A model generated the notes under the pieces. That model was given only the letters and a program-made list of their open reading frames with translations, was not told where the DNA came from and made no database searches. A stretch of DNA of 64,000 nucleotides, from positions 1 to 64,000 of the forward strand of contig NC_079414.1 of NCBI RefSeq assembly GCF_026213295.1. Direction: 5' to 3'. Shown here piece after piece: positions 42,530 to 53,606 of this stretch; position 1 is the stretch's first letter; every line of letters starts with the position of its first letter. Source of the DNA: Gadus chalcogrammus. Its lineage: Eukaryota > Chordata > Actinopteri > Gadiformes > Gadidae. The position numbers and the translations under genes are program-made.

Positions 42530-42531
42530 AT

Positions 42532-43071
42532 TGTCGTGGCAATTTCTCTATCAGATATTGCGTCTAAGACAGATGAGATATTTAGATGCAAAAAACACAC
42601 AATACTTGCAGGCAATTACTGGCTGGTCATATATATTTGTAATAAAAGTACGAACAAAGATACATCACAACATGCATCAACAAACAACAAAACAGGCATA
42701 CAATACAATAATCTTAGGCCTCAGATGGAAGTTCGCTTACTTCATACTCGAAAGGTACGCTAAGAGAAGTCCACCAAGTGTTCCAAGTCATGAGTTCTTA
42801 TTCACTTGGGTTGGGTTCTGGAGGGGGTCTGTCCTTTGCTTACCAGATGGTAATCTTTACAATTGAAGCTCCCCAGGATGTCATAAAAGGGGGTCGCGGC
42901 CGTGCCATGTAACCCTTTGCTTTGTCAACGCTCCCCATGGAGTCAAGGAACAGGCCCACACATCAAAGGAAACAGAATGCACGGAAACAGAATGTTTCAA
43001 TAGATTACATCACACGAAAGGAGAGGAACCAGCAGGCAATAAATGCATCACACGAAACTCAAGGGTTTACA
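42532..43071 (-). repeat. ERV 5' LTR
   Basis: On the + strand it runs TGTCGTGGCAATTTCTC to AGGGTTTACA, 540 bp with TG..CA ends. Orientation is set by the adjoining primer site. Confidence 0.75.
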
Positions 43072-43164
43072 CTTTATATGACCCACAAAGAGAGTAGAAG
43101 GCAAGCAATATATGCATCACACAAAATAGTAACAAAACTCAAGTTCATAGATAGACGAAAACGT

Positions 43165-43381
43165 AACAACATGTAGATTTTCCATCACATTACTTAAAAA
43201 TCATACACTGTGATTTTCTGGATTTTTGGTTTAGATTCCATCACTCACAGTTGAAGAGTACCTATGATAAAAATTACAGACTTGCTTTGAAAGTGGGAAA
43301 ACCTGCGAAATCGAATAATCGGTGTATCAAATACATGTAGATTTTCCATCACATCATACAATGTGATTTTCTGGATTTTTG
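43165..43381. repeat. Short direct repeats beside the LINE 5' end
   Basis: ACATGTAGATTTTCCATCAC and GTGATTTTCTGGATTTTTG occur at about 43170-43232 and again at about 43333-43381, immediately before the 5'-truncated LINE. Confidence 0.6.
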
Positions 43382-44173
43382 AGGGAGTGCCATTTATGCT
43401 CTCCAAAGAAGCACAGAGGGCCCTCATCAGCTGGGAGCCCATACATTCAAGAATCCTCACTGCAAGATTCCAAACCACCCATAAAATAATCAACCTTCAA
43501 ATCATACAGTGCTATGCACCCACCAACAATACTGATGAGGAACTAAAGGACAATTTCTACAACCAGCTACAACGTCTACTCCAGACCAGAAAAGAAAAAG
43601 ACCTTCTCTTACTCATGGGCGACATGAATGCCAAAGTGGGAAATAACAACAATGGATACGAACTGGCTATGGGAAAGCATGGACTTGGCACCATGAACGA
43701 AAATGGGGAGAGATTTGCAGATGTATGTGCTGACAACAATCTGGTTATAGGAGGGACTGTTTTCCCCCATAAACTCATCCACAAAGCCACCTGGATATCA
43801 TCTGATCACACTACCGAAAACCAACTCGACCACATATGTATAAACAGGAAGTTTAGGCACTCTCTCCTGGATGTACGAGTGAAGAGGGGGGCAGACGCCG
43901 GGACAGACCACCACTTACTTGCTGCAAAACTCCAACTTAAGCTAAAGCGCTGCAACAACCCCTCTGACAGCAGAACAAAATTCAACCTACAGCTCTTCCA
44001 GGACATTGGAACAACTGAACTGTATCAAACCACCCTACAGAACAGGTTTCAAGCCCGGCAAGATCTCCAACAATCAGTGGAAGAGTGCTGGAACAGCCTG
44101 AAAAACATATGGAAGGAAACATGCCTAGAAGTGGTGGGGAAAAAGACAACAAAACACAAACCCTGGTTGTCAA
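43382..44173 (+). pseudogene. RTE-like LINE: endonuclease part
   Basis: The frame 43363-44181 encodes an APE-type endonuclease lacking its N-terminus: QIIQCYAPTNNTDEE, LLLLMGDMNAKVGNNNN (active-site Asp/Asn), NQLDHICINRKFRHSLLDV and GADAGTDHHLLAAKL (terminal Asp-His pair). It matches the endonuclease seen in RTE/BovB elements and in 'craniofacial development protein 2-like' predictions. The coding sequence is cut at 44173 by a solo LTR and resumes at 44709. Confidence 0.75.
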
Positions 44174-44708
44174 TGTGGTAGAAATGAACATTACATTTTA
44201 TGTCAAACTATGATTATTATTAGGCCTACATATCATATACATACTTTAATAGTGGAAAAGAGCTGATCACCTTTAGCCTAGATGTTATGAGTCCAGTCCC
44301 ATCTGATGTGCCATGTGGCACACCACTCTCTGAAGACAATGCTTACATTCACACGTGTGCATCATCTCTGTATGTATAAGGATAATATATGTTCTAAGGT
44401 CACATTGGGATTCAGAAGACATGAGAGTATGCTGACATCCACACAGTATGACCCAGATGGGAAATTCTATGCACATCAATATTTGATGAAAGTCCAACTT
44501 TGTATTGTGTAAGGATTGGGGATATAAGGAGCTGTACGGGATTCATTCGGCAGTGTGTATTTATTCGCGAATACCATTCGGCTTTGTTGTCTCTCGTTTG
44601 CGGGTGGCAATAAACTCTCCATCTATACTTGACCTGGACTCTCCGATTCCTCTTGCCTATAGCTAGTTGAAGTGAATTAGATAAGTCGTTATTAGAAATC
44701 CCACCACA
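44174..44708 (+). mobile_element. Solo LTR with 4-bp target duplication
   Basis: TGTGGTAGAAATG.. to ..AAATCCCACCACA, 535 bp, flanked by TCAA at 44170-44173 and 44709-44712. A TATA-like GGATATAAGG (about 44519) precedes a polyadenylation signal AATAAA (about 44609), which suggests + orientation. The family is not identified. The insertion splits the LINE between its endonuclease and reverse-transcriptase regions. Confidence 0.85.
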
Positions 44709-46170
44709 TCAACAGAAACACTGAAAAGAATAGAAGAGAGGAGGGCAAAAAAGGACACACTAAACAAATGCAAAACCCGAGCAAGAAAGGCAGCAGCCCA
44801 CAAAGACTACGAGTTAGCAAACAAGGAGGTGAAGGAAAGCGCTAAATGTCATAAACAGAATTACATCGAGGCCTTGGCACGAGAAGCACAGGAAGCAGCT
44901 GGAAAAAACAACCTCAAGGACCTATAAATGACCACCAAGAAACTGTCCGGAAAGTTCAGACAGACGAACACACAAATCCGTGATAAACAGTGACGACTCC
45001 TTACCACCAAGGAAGAACAACACCAAAGATGGACAGAGCATTTCAGGGATGTGGTCAAAAAAATAGAGATTCCAACATCAACTGTGCCCCCCCAACAAGA
45101 TCTGAGGTAAGGAAGGCCATTAAGGCACTACGACGTGGCAAAGCAGCAGGGCCAGATGACATCCCAGCGGAGGCCCAACATGCTGATGTTGAAACCTCAA
45201 CCACCATGCTATACCAGCTGATCAAGGAAATATGGGAAGATGAGGAAAATATAACAGCAGACTGGAAGGACGGGCTTATTGCAATCATTCCTAAGAAAGG
45301 AGACCTCAGGGATTGCAATAACTACCGAGGAATCATGTTGCTATCAACACCAGGCAAAGTGCTCAGTCGCATCATTTTAGAGAGACTGCGAAAGGGGGTT
45401 GACGATGAGCTGAGAGAGAACCAAGCTGGTTTCAGAAATGGAAGATCATGCAGTGACCAAATTGCTACCCTCAGGATCATCAATGAACAATCTATATAAA
45501 GGAACACACCGGTTTACGTCAATTTCATTTACTTTGAAAAAGCATTTGACAGTATACCGAAAGCGGCTATGGAATTTAATGGCACACTACTGAATCCCCC
45601 CCAAATACATAAACATCATCAAGAACACATACCAGGACATGCAATGCCAAGTGCTCCACAAAGGATAGGCTCAAGAAACATTCACAGTGCTCACCGGGGT
45701 GAAATAGGGCTGCCTGCTTTCCCCTTTCCTTTTCCTCTTGTGCATTGACTGGACCATGAAGCAAACTACCCACAATAAAAATACTAGCATCCAATGGAGT
45801 CTGACAGAACAGCTAGATGACCTCGACTTTGCAAATGACATTGCACTACTCTCACATAGCCACCAGCAGATGCGAGAGAAATCCCCAACTGCTAGAAACA
45901 ACAGCAGCAGGACTGGCGCTTAATATAAACGGAGCAAAAACCAAAATAATGTGGATAAACAACAAAAGCATGAGTCCTATAAACATCGGGGACCAAATAC
46001 TGGAAGAGGTCATCAAATGTACATATCTGGGAAGTGTGGTAGCTGTGGACGGTGGGACAGAGGAAGATGTGAAGTCAAGAATTGGGAAAGCAAGAACATC
46101 ATTCAACATATTAAATAAGATCTGGAAAACTAAAAACATCTCACTCAATACTAAAAATACTCTCGCAGCG
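44709..46170 (+). pseudogene. RTE-like LINE: linker and reverse transcriptase
   Basis: A basic linker (RIEERRAKKDTLNKCKTRAR) is followed at 44990-45499 by RSEVRKAIKALRRGKAAGPD, WKDGLIAIIPKKGDLRDCNN and NQAGFRNGRSCSDQIATLR, the fingers and palm entry of a non-LTR RT. Beyond 45500 there are frame breaks and stops. LDDLDFANDIALLS replaces the expected YADD motif. ISLNTKNTL ends at about 46165, where the Gmr1-like fragment joins. Inactive. Confidence 0.75.
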
Positions 46171-46599
46171 TCGACGACCGCATCCCTTGCCGCGAAGGCG
46201 ACCGCATCTCTTGCCGCGACGGCGACCGCATCACTCCTGCCCCGGGATTCTCGTGCCGGGTCCCAAAGCCGGCGAAACATCGGGCAATCCCTCCCAATCA
46301 GGAGCGGCACGGGGAGGTTGGGTACAATCCCCGCCCGAGCCGTGAACACCCCGTGTGGGGTCCGGATGACCACGTGGCAGGTCTCGTAGGTCCGGGTCCC
46401 CCCGTGCACGCAGGCCACCTCCATGGGTCCCCCCTCCCTTCCTCCCGCCAAGTCGGGGCGGAGGAGGGTGACCACGCTGCCTCCAGCAGGGCCTGCGTGT
46501 CCTTTGCCATGACCCGTGCTGGTACGGTCGGGCTCCCGGACGTCCCCTGCGCCCAACAGGTCGCCAGCATGCAGGGCCGGCCCTCCCCACGTCCGCGTA

Positions 46600-46975
46600 G
46601 GCCGACGGCAACGTCCCGTCCCGGTTTCGCTCTGCGGCCTCTTCTCGCTCTGCGGCCTCGTCCCGCTCTGCGGCCTCGTCTCCTGCTGCGGCAGCAGCGT
46701 CCCTTGCGGCGGCGGCGGCGTCTCTTGCGGCGGCTGCGGCGTCTCTTGCGGCGGCTGCGGCGTCTCTTGCGGCGGCGGCGGCGGCGTCCCTTGCGGCGGC
46801 GGCGGCGTCCCCAGCGGCGGCGTCCCCTGCGGCGGCGGCGGCGGCGTCCCTTGCGGCGGCGGCGGCGTCCCTTGCGGCGGCGTCCCTTGCGGCGGCGGCG
46901 GCATCCCTTGCGGCGGCGGCGTCCCTTGCGGCGGCGGCGTCTCTTGCGGCGGCGGCGTCTGTCCCGTCCGGATTC
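46600..46975 (-). repeat. Triplet-rich expansion in gag encoding Ala-Ala-Arg-Asp repeats
   Basis: GCGGCGGCGTCCCTTGCGGC-type units repeat about 20 times. On the minus strand they read as runs of alanine punctuated by Arg-Asp (AAAARDAAAARD), which replace most of gag seen in the intact relative. A small related block lies at about 46167-46230. Confidence 0.85.
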
Positions 46976-47047
46976 TGCATTCTTAATTGGTGGGGTACTT
47001 TACCGGGGGGTTGTAGAGGGTTCTTCATGCCTGCATTCTCCACCATG

Positions 47048-47413
47048 TGTGGCAACCCGGTACTCGATTGGGGCGGGTTCCACGGATAAACGACACGTTT
47101 AGCGAGGGTTAAAGGGTTTCAACAAACAAGGTACTTGCGGTCTCTAGGGCCTCCGTGGGCCTCTAGCTGCTCGCGGACCCGAGCGCATCCTCCTTCCTCC
47201 CTCTCCTCCCTGGTCTGCCCAAATGTCAGTCCTTTTATATTGCCTCCTCGGCTTTCGGCCAGGTGTCCCCCAATCACACTGATTGGGGAGGCGAAAGGGC
47301 TGCTCTCGGTCGCCGTCTGATGGGTGACTGATTGGTCCTGGATGGCGGTACACGCCGTCCAGGACCAACCCTCGGGCTGGTCCGGGCCGAGGCTTACGGG
47401 GCGGGATGCCACA
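47048..47413 (-). repeat. LTR of the second Gmr1-like element
   Basis: 366 bp, TGTGG..CCACA ends, with the same architecture as the 363-bp LTRs (CCAGGTGTCCCCCA and GATTGGGG blocks, GCGGGATGCCACA end) but clearly diverged. Confidence 0.8.
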
Positions 47414-47765
47414 GTATCCTCAGGATCTTCTGGCCAAACCGTATCAGTAACACCAACCTGTGGGAACGCACCAATCAAGAGCCAATAGAGATACAGCTGA
47501 TAAGGAGAAAGTGGAGCTGGATAGGTCACACACTAAGAAAAGGCAAAACAGCAATAACCAAACAGGCACTAACATGGAACCCACAAGGCAAACGGAGAAG
47601 AGGGAGGCCCAAAAAAACCTGGAGAAGGAGCACAGAGCTAGATGTGAAAAAGAAGGGAATGACATGGAAATACCTGGAGAGGATGGAACAAGACGGGGGT
47701 GGAAACGATTCATCAATGGCCTATGTTCCGAAAGGAATACAAAGGGGCCTAACTAACTAACTAAA
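47414..47765 (+). pseudogene. RTE-like LINE: C-terminal end
   Basis: Encodes ILRIFWPNRISNTNLWERTN, IRRKWSWIGHTLRKGK and GKRRRGRPKKTWRRSTELDV, the conserved C-terminal block of RTE-type LINE proteins. The 3' end carries a short CTAA repeat (ACTAACTAACTAA), consistent with the simple-repeat tails of RTE elements. Confidence 0.75.
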
Positions 47766-48479
47766 GCAATGTTATACTTAAAAGGAGCAAGTAAGACTAA
47801 GTTAAATATTAATTTAGTCTTTCGACCTGTAGCATATAAACAAAATGAAGCAACTGTCCCATATTTCTAACTGCATTTGAAGTAGACATTGAGACTCACA
47901 AAAATTGGACACTATAGGACAGTGATCATGATTTGTCTCAATATCAGAATAACAATGATGGGTAATGGCCATAAAGTAGGTCTGTATATGCAGTGTAAGC
48001 TTCTCCAGGCCCTGCAAGTCAGGATTTAGGCTATGAATCTCAATGAATAGTAGGTAAATAGGTAGTGGCCATCCCGAAAATGCACCAGAATACAGGTAAT
48101 CAAATCTATTAAATTAAAAAAAAATTATGGGGGGGGGAACCCCAGACCACAGACCCCCTGTTTATTACTGTGCGCCACCAACATTTTTGATCACCAGCCG
48201 CCACTGATATATACATATATCTATACATATGTAAAAATATATGTATATGTATGTGTGTATGTATATATGTGGGTATTTGTCTTGCAAGGGGAATTTGTAT
48301 TGCATTTGGGAACTTTTAAAAACATAAGCACAAACAGCACAGCAGTACAAGTACATACAGACTCAGACAATGATATACACAATTACAGACTAATACAACA
48401 GACAATAAAAATAAACAAAAAACATTCAAAGTGCATATTGCATACTTTAGGATGGCACTCTACCTGAATTCAACCTGTT
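47766..48479. other. Non-coding; microsatellites and a hAT-like end
   Basis: A G-run at about 48129 and a TATATACATATA tract at about 48208-48275. GATCACCAGCCGCCACTG (ending 48208) resembles a hAT terminus; the similar TGTGGCGGCTGGTGG at about 50110 is in inverse orientation. No gene recognised. Confidence 0.4.
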
Positions 48480-49858
48480 AATCAACTGAATACTCCTTGC
48501 AACAAACAGAGCACTGACAAAAGATGACAAGGCATTCTGTAGCTCAGACCTGAGGGGAGAAGGGAGTACTCAGGGAAGAGGGGGTGAAGTGGATTGTCTA
48601 GTATCCTCAAGGCCAAATTGATTGTATATTCCTCAGCAATCTTCGTAATGCTTTTCACCACCATTCCAGTTATTTTCCATCCTGATTTTGTAACCTTGTC
48701 CAGCATATTCCTGTTCTGGACAGACAGGCCACCCCCCAACACTGAATCGCAAAGGTCACAACAATTTGTATACACGTTAAATAAAATAATCTCAAGTTGG
48801 TTGTATCAGCCTTAAAACTACACAGCTTTCTTAAGAAATAAAGTCTTTGTTGTGCCTTTGAGTATTAGCCTTCCATGTCAGTTTGTTATCTATGATAGTA
48901 GCGAGGTACTTATACTCTTCCACCATGTCTATGTCATCCCCCTGTAAAGTTCTAAAATGTGTTACCGTTTCTTTGGTTTTCAGAGTATTTAAAATCAAGG
49001 AATTAGCTTTGCACCATTCATGGAACTGTTCAATTTCCTGTCTGTAGCTAATCTCATTACCTGTTAAGAAACCCACTAAGGCAGTGTCGTCAGCAAACTT
49101 GATAAGAGAACATTCAGGGGTTTGGCTCACAGTCATTTGTGTACAGTATGAGACACAGCTCATGATACAGCCCGTGCATTTTATTCCGGTGGAAATGCAC
49201 GCAGGGCAGGAGTCGCAGCCGGTCAGTGCCGCAGCCATAACGCGGCCGTAATGCGTGCGGTGGAATCCCGGCGTAACGCGTCGGGTGGAAACGGGCCGTT
49301 AGGGAAACGGAGAGGAGTTCTAGGTTTGGGGAACCAACAGTGTGTCTGATTACAAATTGTTTGCACTATTGTGTGGTTATGTACAGAGACCGCCACCAAT
49401 CGATTTCCCAGTGGTTTGTTGGTCTCTGTCGATTCTTATTGGTGTCCCAAACCCCGGAAGGGAAATACTGTCATAATTAACCGTGTCCTTTAACCCTGTT
49501 TCACTGAAGCACAAAATGCAACTATCCCTGTATTTAAACAGGTGTTCTGTGGCATGTAGTTCGTCAATTTTGTTCCTCAGTGCCCTCACGTAAGACAGGA
49601 TGATGGTTTGGAGTCAAGGTTTAAATCCCCTTCCTCGAACTTGCCGGCGGATACCTCCTCTCGATCCCCGCTCCTCCGAGTGAATGGTGTAGACCTTAGG
49701 CATTCCAGAGGGATATCTGATGCTGGAATCCAATGCTGTTGCGGTGTAAGGTCCAACTGGAGTAGCTCCCCTCTCCCGTAGGTGTTCTTGGAGGATTCAG
49801 TGCTTATCAGTAGAAACCAGAGCAGAGTGATCACCAATAAAAGTCTGAAACAAGCCAT
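48480..49858 (-). pseudogene. L2/CR1-group LINE remnant
   Basis: On the minus strand from 49858: an N-terminal segment with a hydrophobic MACFRLLLVITLLWFLL start, then endonuclease residues ALRNKIDELHATEHLF and SCILCFSETGLKDTV (to 49377). After a gap filled by a GC-rich repeat come RT residues LIKFADDTALVGFLTGNE and EWCKANSLILNTLKTKE (about 49105-48950), then LHPLFPEYSLLPSGLSYR, the typical C-terminal block. FADD is intact, but the RT fingers and most of the endonuclease are gone. Confidence 0.75.
49165..49300. mobile_element. GC-rich repeat copy inside the LINE remnant
   Basis: GGTGGAAATGCACGCAGGGC through GGTGGAATCCCGGCGTAA is the reverse complement, with small changes, of 50880-50962. It replaces the middle of the LINE, so it is either an insertion or a rearrangement junction. 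Confidence 0.55.
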
Positions 49859-49869
49859 GTTTTGACCAC

Positions 49870-50878
49870 TGTCCGCATCAAAATATAGCGTTCTTATTTA
49901 TAAAGCGCAAGCACGCGCACATTTAACACCGAAAGAAAAACATGGACAAACAGAGCTCCCGCATTCGTATCAGCCGCTGAGCAGCGCCACGTCAGCCGCT
50001 GAGCTAACCCTAACTACAGCTTACATATATATATGTGTATATATATATGTATGTGCATATATATTTGTGTGTTTGTGTATACATATATATTTATATGTAT
50101 GTATATATCTGTGGCGGCTGGTGGTTTTTAAAGTGAGGGAGGAAGGACATTGGCCTGCTTGCACTGTTGGTGTATGGTGGCATAAGAATGTGAGACTCAA
50201 GTTGTTTCAGTGTGTTTTGGTGAACTACAAAATAGAAAGGAGGGATAGTTATGTGAATGAAATTGATACAAAGCCACCAGTGGCATCACTGTTAATTGAA
50301 AGCTGATGGGCAGCATGTTTTTGAAATGGTGTACAAGAGCAGAATGAAAGGATGCAAAGCCCATTAGTCAGTCAGGCCTACTCTTGATTTGTAAAAGTAA
50401 ATAAAAAAATCTGGTCCTATCATTGGGCCTATTTTTGCCCTCAATGACTGAAGTTTTTGCTTGTTATTTAGCAATGTTTATTTTCAGTTAGAATTGTTTT
50501 AAGAAAAGACACAAGACCAAAAGTGATGCCATTTAAAATGCTTCATGCTCTGAATCATTCGTTTGAGATTGACATTATTCATTAGCAAACAGGGCCAGCA
50601 ATTCAGTCGATTGTTAGTAATGCTACCAGTAAGCCATGAGTACCTAGCAAACCATGTAGCACTCACAACACTGACGTTGCCATTACTTTTGGTGATCTCG
50701 ATTTTGTGTGGTCTAACTTTTTCTTTGGTCGCTAACTTAGCACTGTAACTCAATGAATGGAATGCTGTGTAATAAAACATGAACAATGTCCTCTGTTGCC
50801 AATGTTTCCATTGTACACATTATTTGCAAATGTTAGAATCTCGCTATCGTTCAGATGATTTCACCTGCTTTGCGTCTC
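49870..50878. other. Non-coding interval
   Basis: A TATATATGTA tract at about 50025-50110 and a hAT-like TGTGGCGGCTGGTGG at about 50110. No ORF of protein-like composition and no RNA gene seen. Confidence 0.4.
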
Positions 50879-51490
50879 TTACGCCGGGATTCCACCGGAC
50901 CTGCCGCGGCGTGGAACGGCTGCGACTTCTGCCCTGCGTGCATTTCCACCGGGCGCGCTACGGCAGCGCAGCGCTGCCTTGCGAGCGTGCCGTATTCACA
51001 CAAGAACACGAGATCATGCGATAATCCTAAACCTAATGTACTCACCTTCCACTCGGATGATTTGGTACATAAATGACTTCATGTTGCTGAACTTCGACAA
51101 TGAGTCTCTCGTCGTCCATGTTGCCGACCCTCTGACACCCTTTGATTGATTGACTGTTGACCTGGTGCCACCAGTCATAACATAATAATGTTGATGTGAA
51201 GTTGTGATAGGCTACATGAGCTGAGTATTGTGTTTTATTTTGAAAATTGACCGGATGCTCTATGGCTTTTACTTTTTGACTTCCTGCCCGGCTCGATCTG
51301 CTCTGTTGAAATTGACGCGGTTCAGCAACGGCTAGCGTCAAAAATAGAAGTGCTACGGAATGATAGCGCTGCGGCGTGGCGAGCCGCTCCTGGGACGCTG
51401 CTGAGACGTTCCGCAGCGCGCCCGGTGGAAATGGTCTCATTGATTGTGACCGCGGCGCAGCCGTTCCGCAGCCATAACGCTGAGCGGAGA
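50879..51490. mobile_element. GC-ended MITE-like element
   Basis: It opens with TTACGCCGGGATTCCACCGG and TGCATTTCCACCGGGCGCGC. It closes with GCGCGCCCGGTGGAAATG and GCAGCCGTTCCGCAGCCATAACGC, an inverted arrangement of the same motifs. The first 80 bp recur inverted at 49165-49300. There is no transposase. Boundaries are approximate. Confidence 0.5.
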
Positions 51491-51752
51491 CTAGACTGAG
51501 CGGTAATGCAGAGCTGGTTTGTTATCGCAGCGTTGCCAGATTGGGCAGATTTCCCGCCTTATGAAAAAATGTCCAGCCTAATTTGGTTAAAAGTAGCCCA
51601 ATTGGGTGGGATACAGTATCTGCCAAATCTGGCAACACTGCTCAACAGCCAGGGATCCTGCTTATTGGTTCATAGCGCAGCGCAAATAGATTTTTGCGCG
51701 AATCAGACCCCTTAAGGTCACACCCACTCAGAGGAGGACTTTCCTCTCTCTC

Positions 51753-52450
51753 CAATAGAACTCTGAAGAATAAGTCCCGCCTCCGAGGCTCTTGGTTCCA
51801 TGTTAAAATGTCTATTGAAAATAACATGGGGTTTTTGAATGATCGTACGTGACAAACTCTGTAGGTGGCGAAGAAGTAAAATGCTGCTCAGGTTTTGAGC
51901 TACACACTTTTTCCATCTAGATTCAACTTGGGTTTTGGATTGTCGGGGCCGTTAAAGTAGTTAACTATTATTAATACTAACCGGGAGCTAGTTCTGATCT
52001 GCGCAGACTTTATACGTTATACTTGTTAGGGAAGCGGGAGTTGCTTGCAACCATTCACAACCTAACATTATTGTAATTTCACGCGTGAATGGACGAGCAG
52101 CGTTGGTGCCACCTCCTCCATAGGCGGGCTCTGGTGCCATTTCGATGAAGACAAACTATGAAACATTGCCGTTGCTATGCAACCTTGACTGGGAGAGTCA
52201 TGACGTCCTAAGTCAGCGCAGATCCGTGTTAGCATAATGCCTCTTCATAATAGTTAACTACTTTAAAGGCACCGACAATCCAAAACCAAAGTTGAAAAAG
52301 CTGTTCAAAACCTGAGCAGCTTTTACTTCTTCGCCACCTACAGAGTTTGTCACGTACGATCATTCAAAACCCCAATGTAATCTTCCATAGACATTTTAAA
52401 CAAGGAACCAAGAGCCTCGGAGGCGGGACTTATTCTTCAGAGGTCTATTG
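51753..52450. mobile_element. Long-TIR MITE (~200-bp arms)
   Basis: The left arm 51753-51970 and right arm 52249-52450 are inverted copies. Shared landmarks are CTCTGAAGAATAAGTCCCGC / GCGGGACTTATTCTTCAGAG, GATCGTACGTGACAAACTCT / AGAGTTTGTCACGTACGATC and AGTAGTTAACTATTA / TAATAGTTAACTACT. The 278-bp centre has no ORF. Arm lengths of this size are typical of foldback-like DNA elements. Confidence 0.85.
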
Positions 52451-52936
52451 AAACCCATGTTATTCACCGGCCGCCAGTACTTTCGGGGAAATTAATGGGA
52501 GTCACTGGAGGCTGAGGGAGGAACGTCCTCCCTGAAGTAATTGTCAGTAGGCGATAGGGGGTGCTAATGTCCCTTTACCCAGGGAAACAAACATTACATA
52601 TTCCAAGGCATTAAAGTAGTCATATTTAAGGGCATTAATTCATTACAGTAGTCTGGGCAATCTACATTTTTTATTCTCAACAATGTTAAGGAGGATCTTC
52701 CTCCCTCTCCTCCACTGATATACATGTACTCCCTGAACCAGAAGAGGAACCACCAGACAGGGAGAGTTATATAATATGCCATATAACAGAGACTGATATC
52801 GTCTAACTGAAGTCCCTCTCTGGCGGTAAAACCATGAAACTGTAAACTGATATCGCGCCTTTCTTATTCCCCAGGTCCAAGAAATCTGTAGGTCGAACCG
52901 CCTGAGAACCTATTGAGCATGAAGTATTGATTTTAG

Positions 52937-53541
52937 ATCTGGTGTCCCTCAGGGAGAATGACATCACAGGCGTCCTGGATCACACCTTCTGTGTGGAGCA
53001 CAACGCCTACGGGGAGATCATCCAACACAAGCTCAAACCCAGCGGCAAGAGTGTTCAGGTCACCGAGGACACCAAGAAGGAATACGTCAGGTCAGCACAC
53101 ACGCACTCACAGCCCTAGCACCCTCACAGCCCTAGCCATCTTCCAGTGTAGATGTCTAAGGCATGTGTCTCCAGGCTGTACGTGAACTGGAGAGTCCTGC
53201 ATGGGATCGAGGCCCAGTTCCTGGCCCTTCAGAAAGGCTTCAACGAGGTCATCCCTCAGCACCTGCTCAAGGCCTTTGATGAAAAGGAGCTGGAGGTACG
53301 TCTATGTGCGTCTGTGTTTCCCTGTGTCTGTGTGTCCCTGTGTTTGTGTGTCCCTGAGTCTGTGAATCCGGGTGTGTCCCTGTGTCCATGTGTGTCTGTG
53401 TGTCCTTGTGTGTCTGTGCTTGATAAAACACATTCACCTGTGTAGTTTCCATTTGGACACCTCTGTGTGTGTGTGTGGTGTGTTTGCTTGATAAAACACA
53501 TTCACCTGTGTAGTTTCCATTTGAACATTGTGTGTGTGTGT

Positions 53542-53606
<65 letters not shown>

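Larger units (their letters stand above)
34424..43071 (-). mobile_element. Endogenous retrovirus remnant (minus orientation)
   Basis: Two related LTR copies bound the region. The right one (42532-43071) is whole. The left one (34424-34899 plus 39794-39884) lacks its first ~45 bp and is split by the Gmr1-like element. Just inside the right LTR is a proline-tRNA-type primer site. Between the LTRs only about 2.6 kb remain, with gag-like and possible env-leader reading frames and no recognisable pol. It is a broken, inactive provirus. Confidence 0.7.
46171..47413 (-). mobile_element. Partial second Gmr1-like element
   Basis: It contains one LTR (47048-47413, TGTGGCAACCCGG..GGATGCCACA), the same TGGTGGAGAATGCAGGCA motif beside it, a gag start (MQNPDGTDAAAARD) and a protease region matching the first copy (about 46250-46600, for example the complements of ACCACGTGGCA and GCAGGCCACCTCCAT). 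Pol and the other LTR are missing. It interrupts the RTE-like LINE, and some LINE sequence at the junction is lost too. Confidence 0.8.

Noticed and set aside
46353..47102. Plus-strand ORF of 249 residues, Arg/Leu-rich
   Set aside because: It is the complement of the triplet repeat in gag; repeat composition alone keeps it open.
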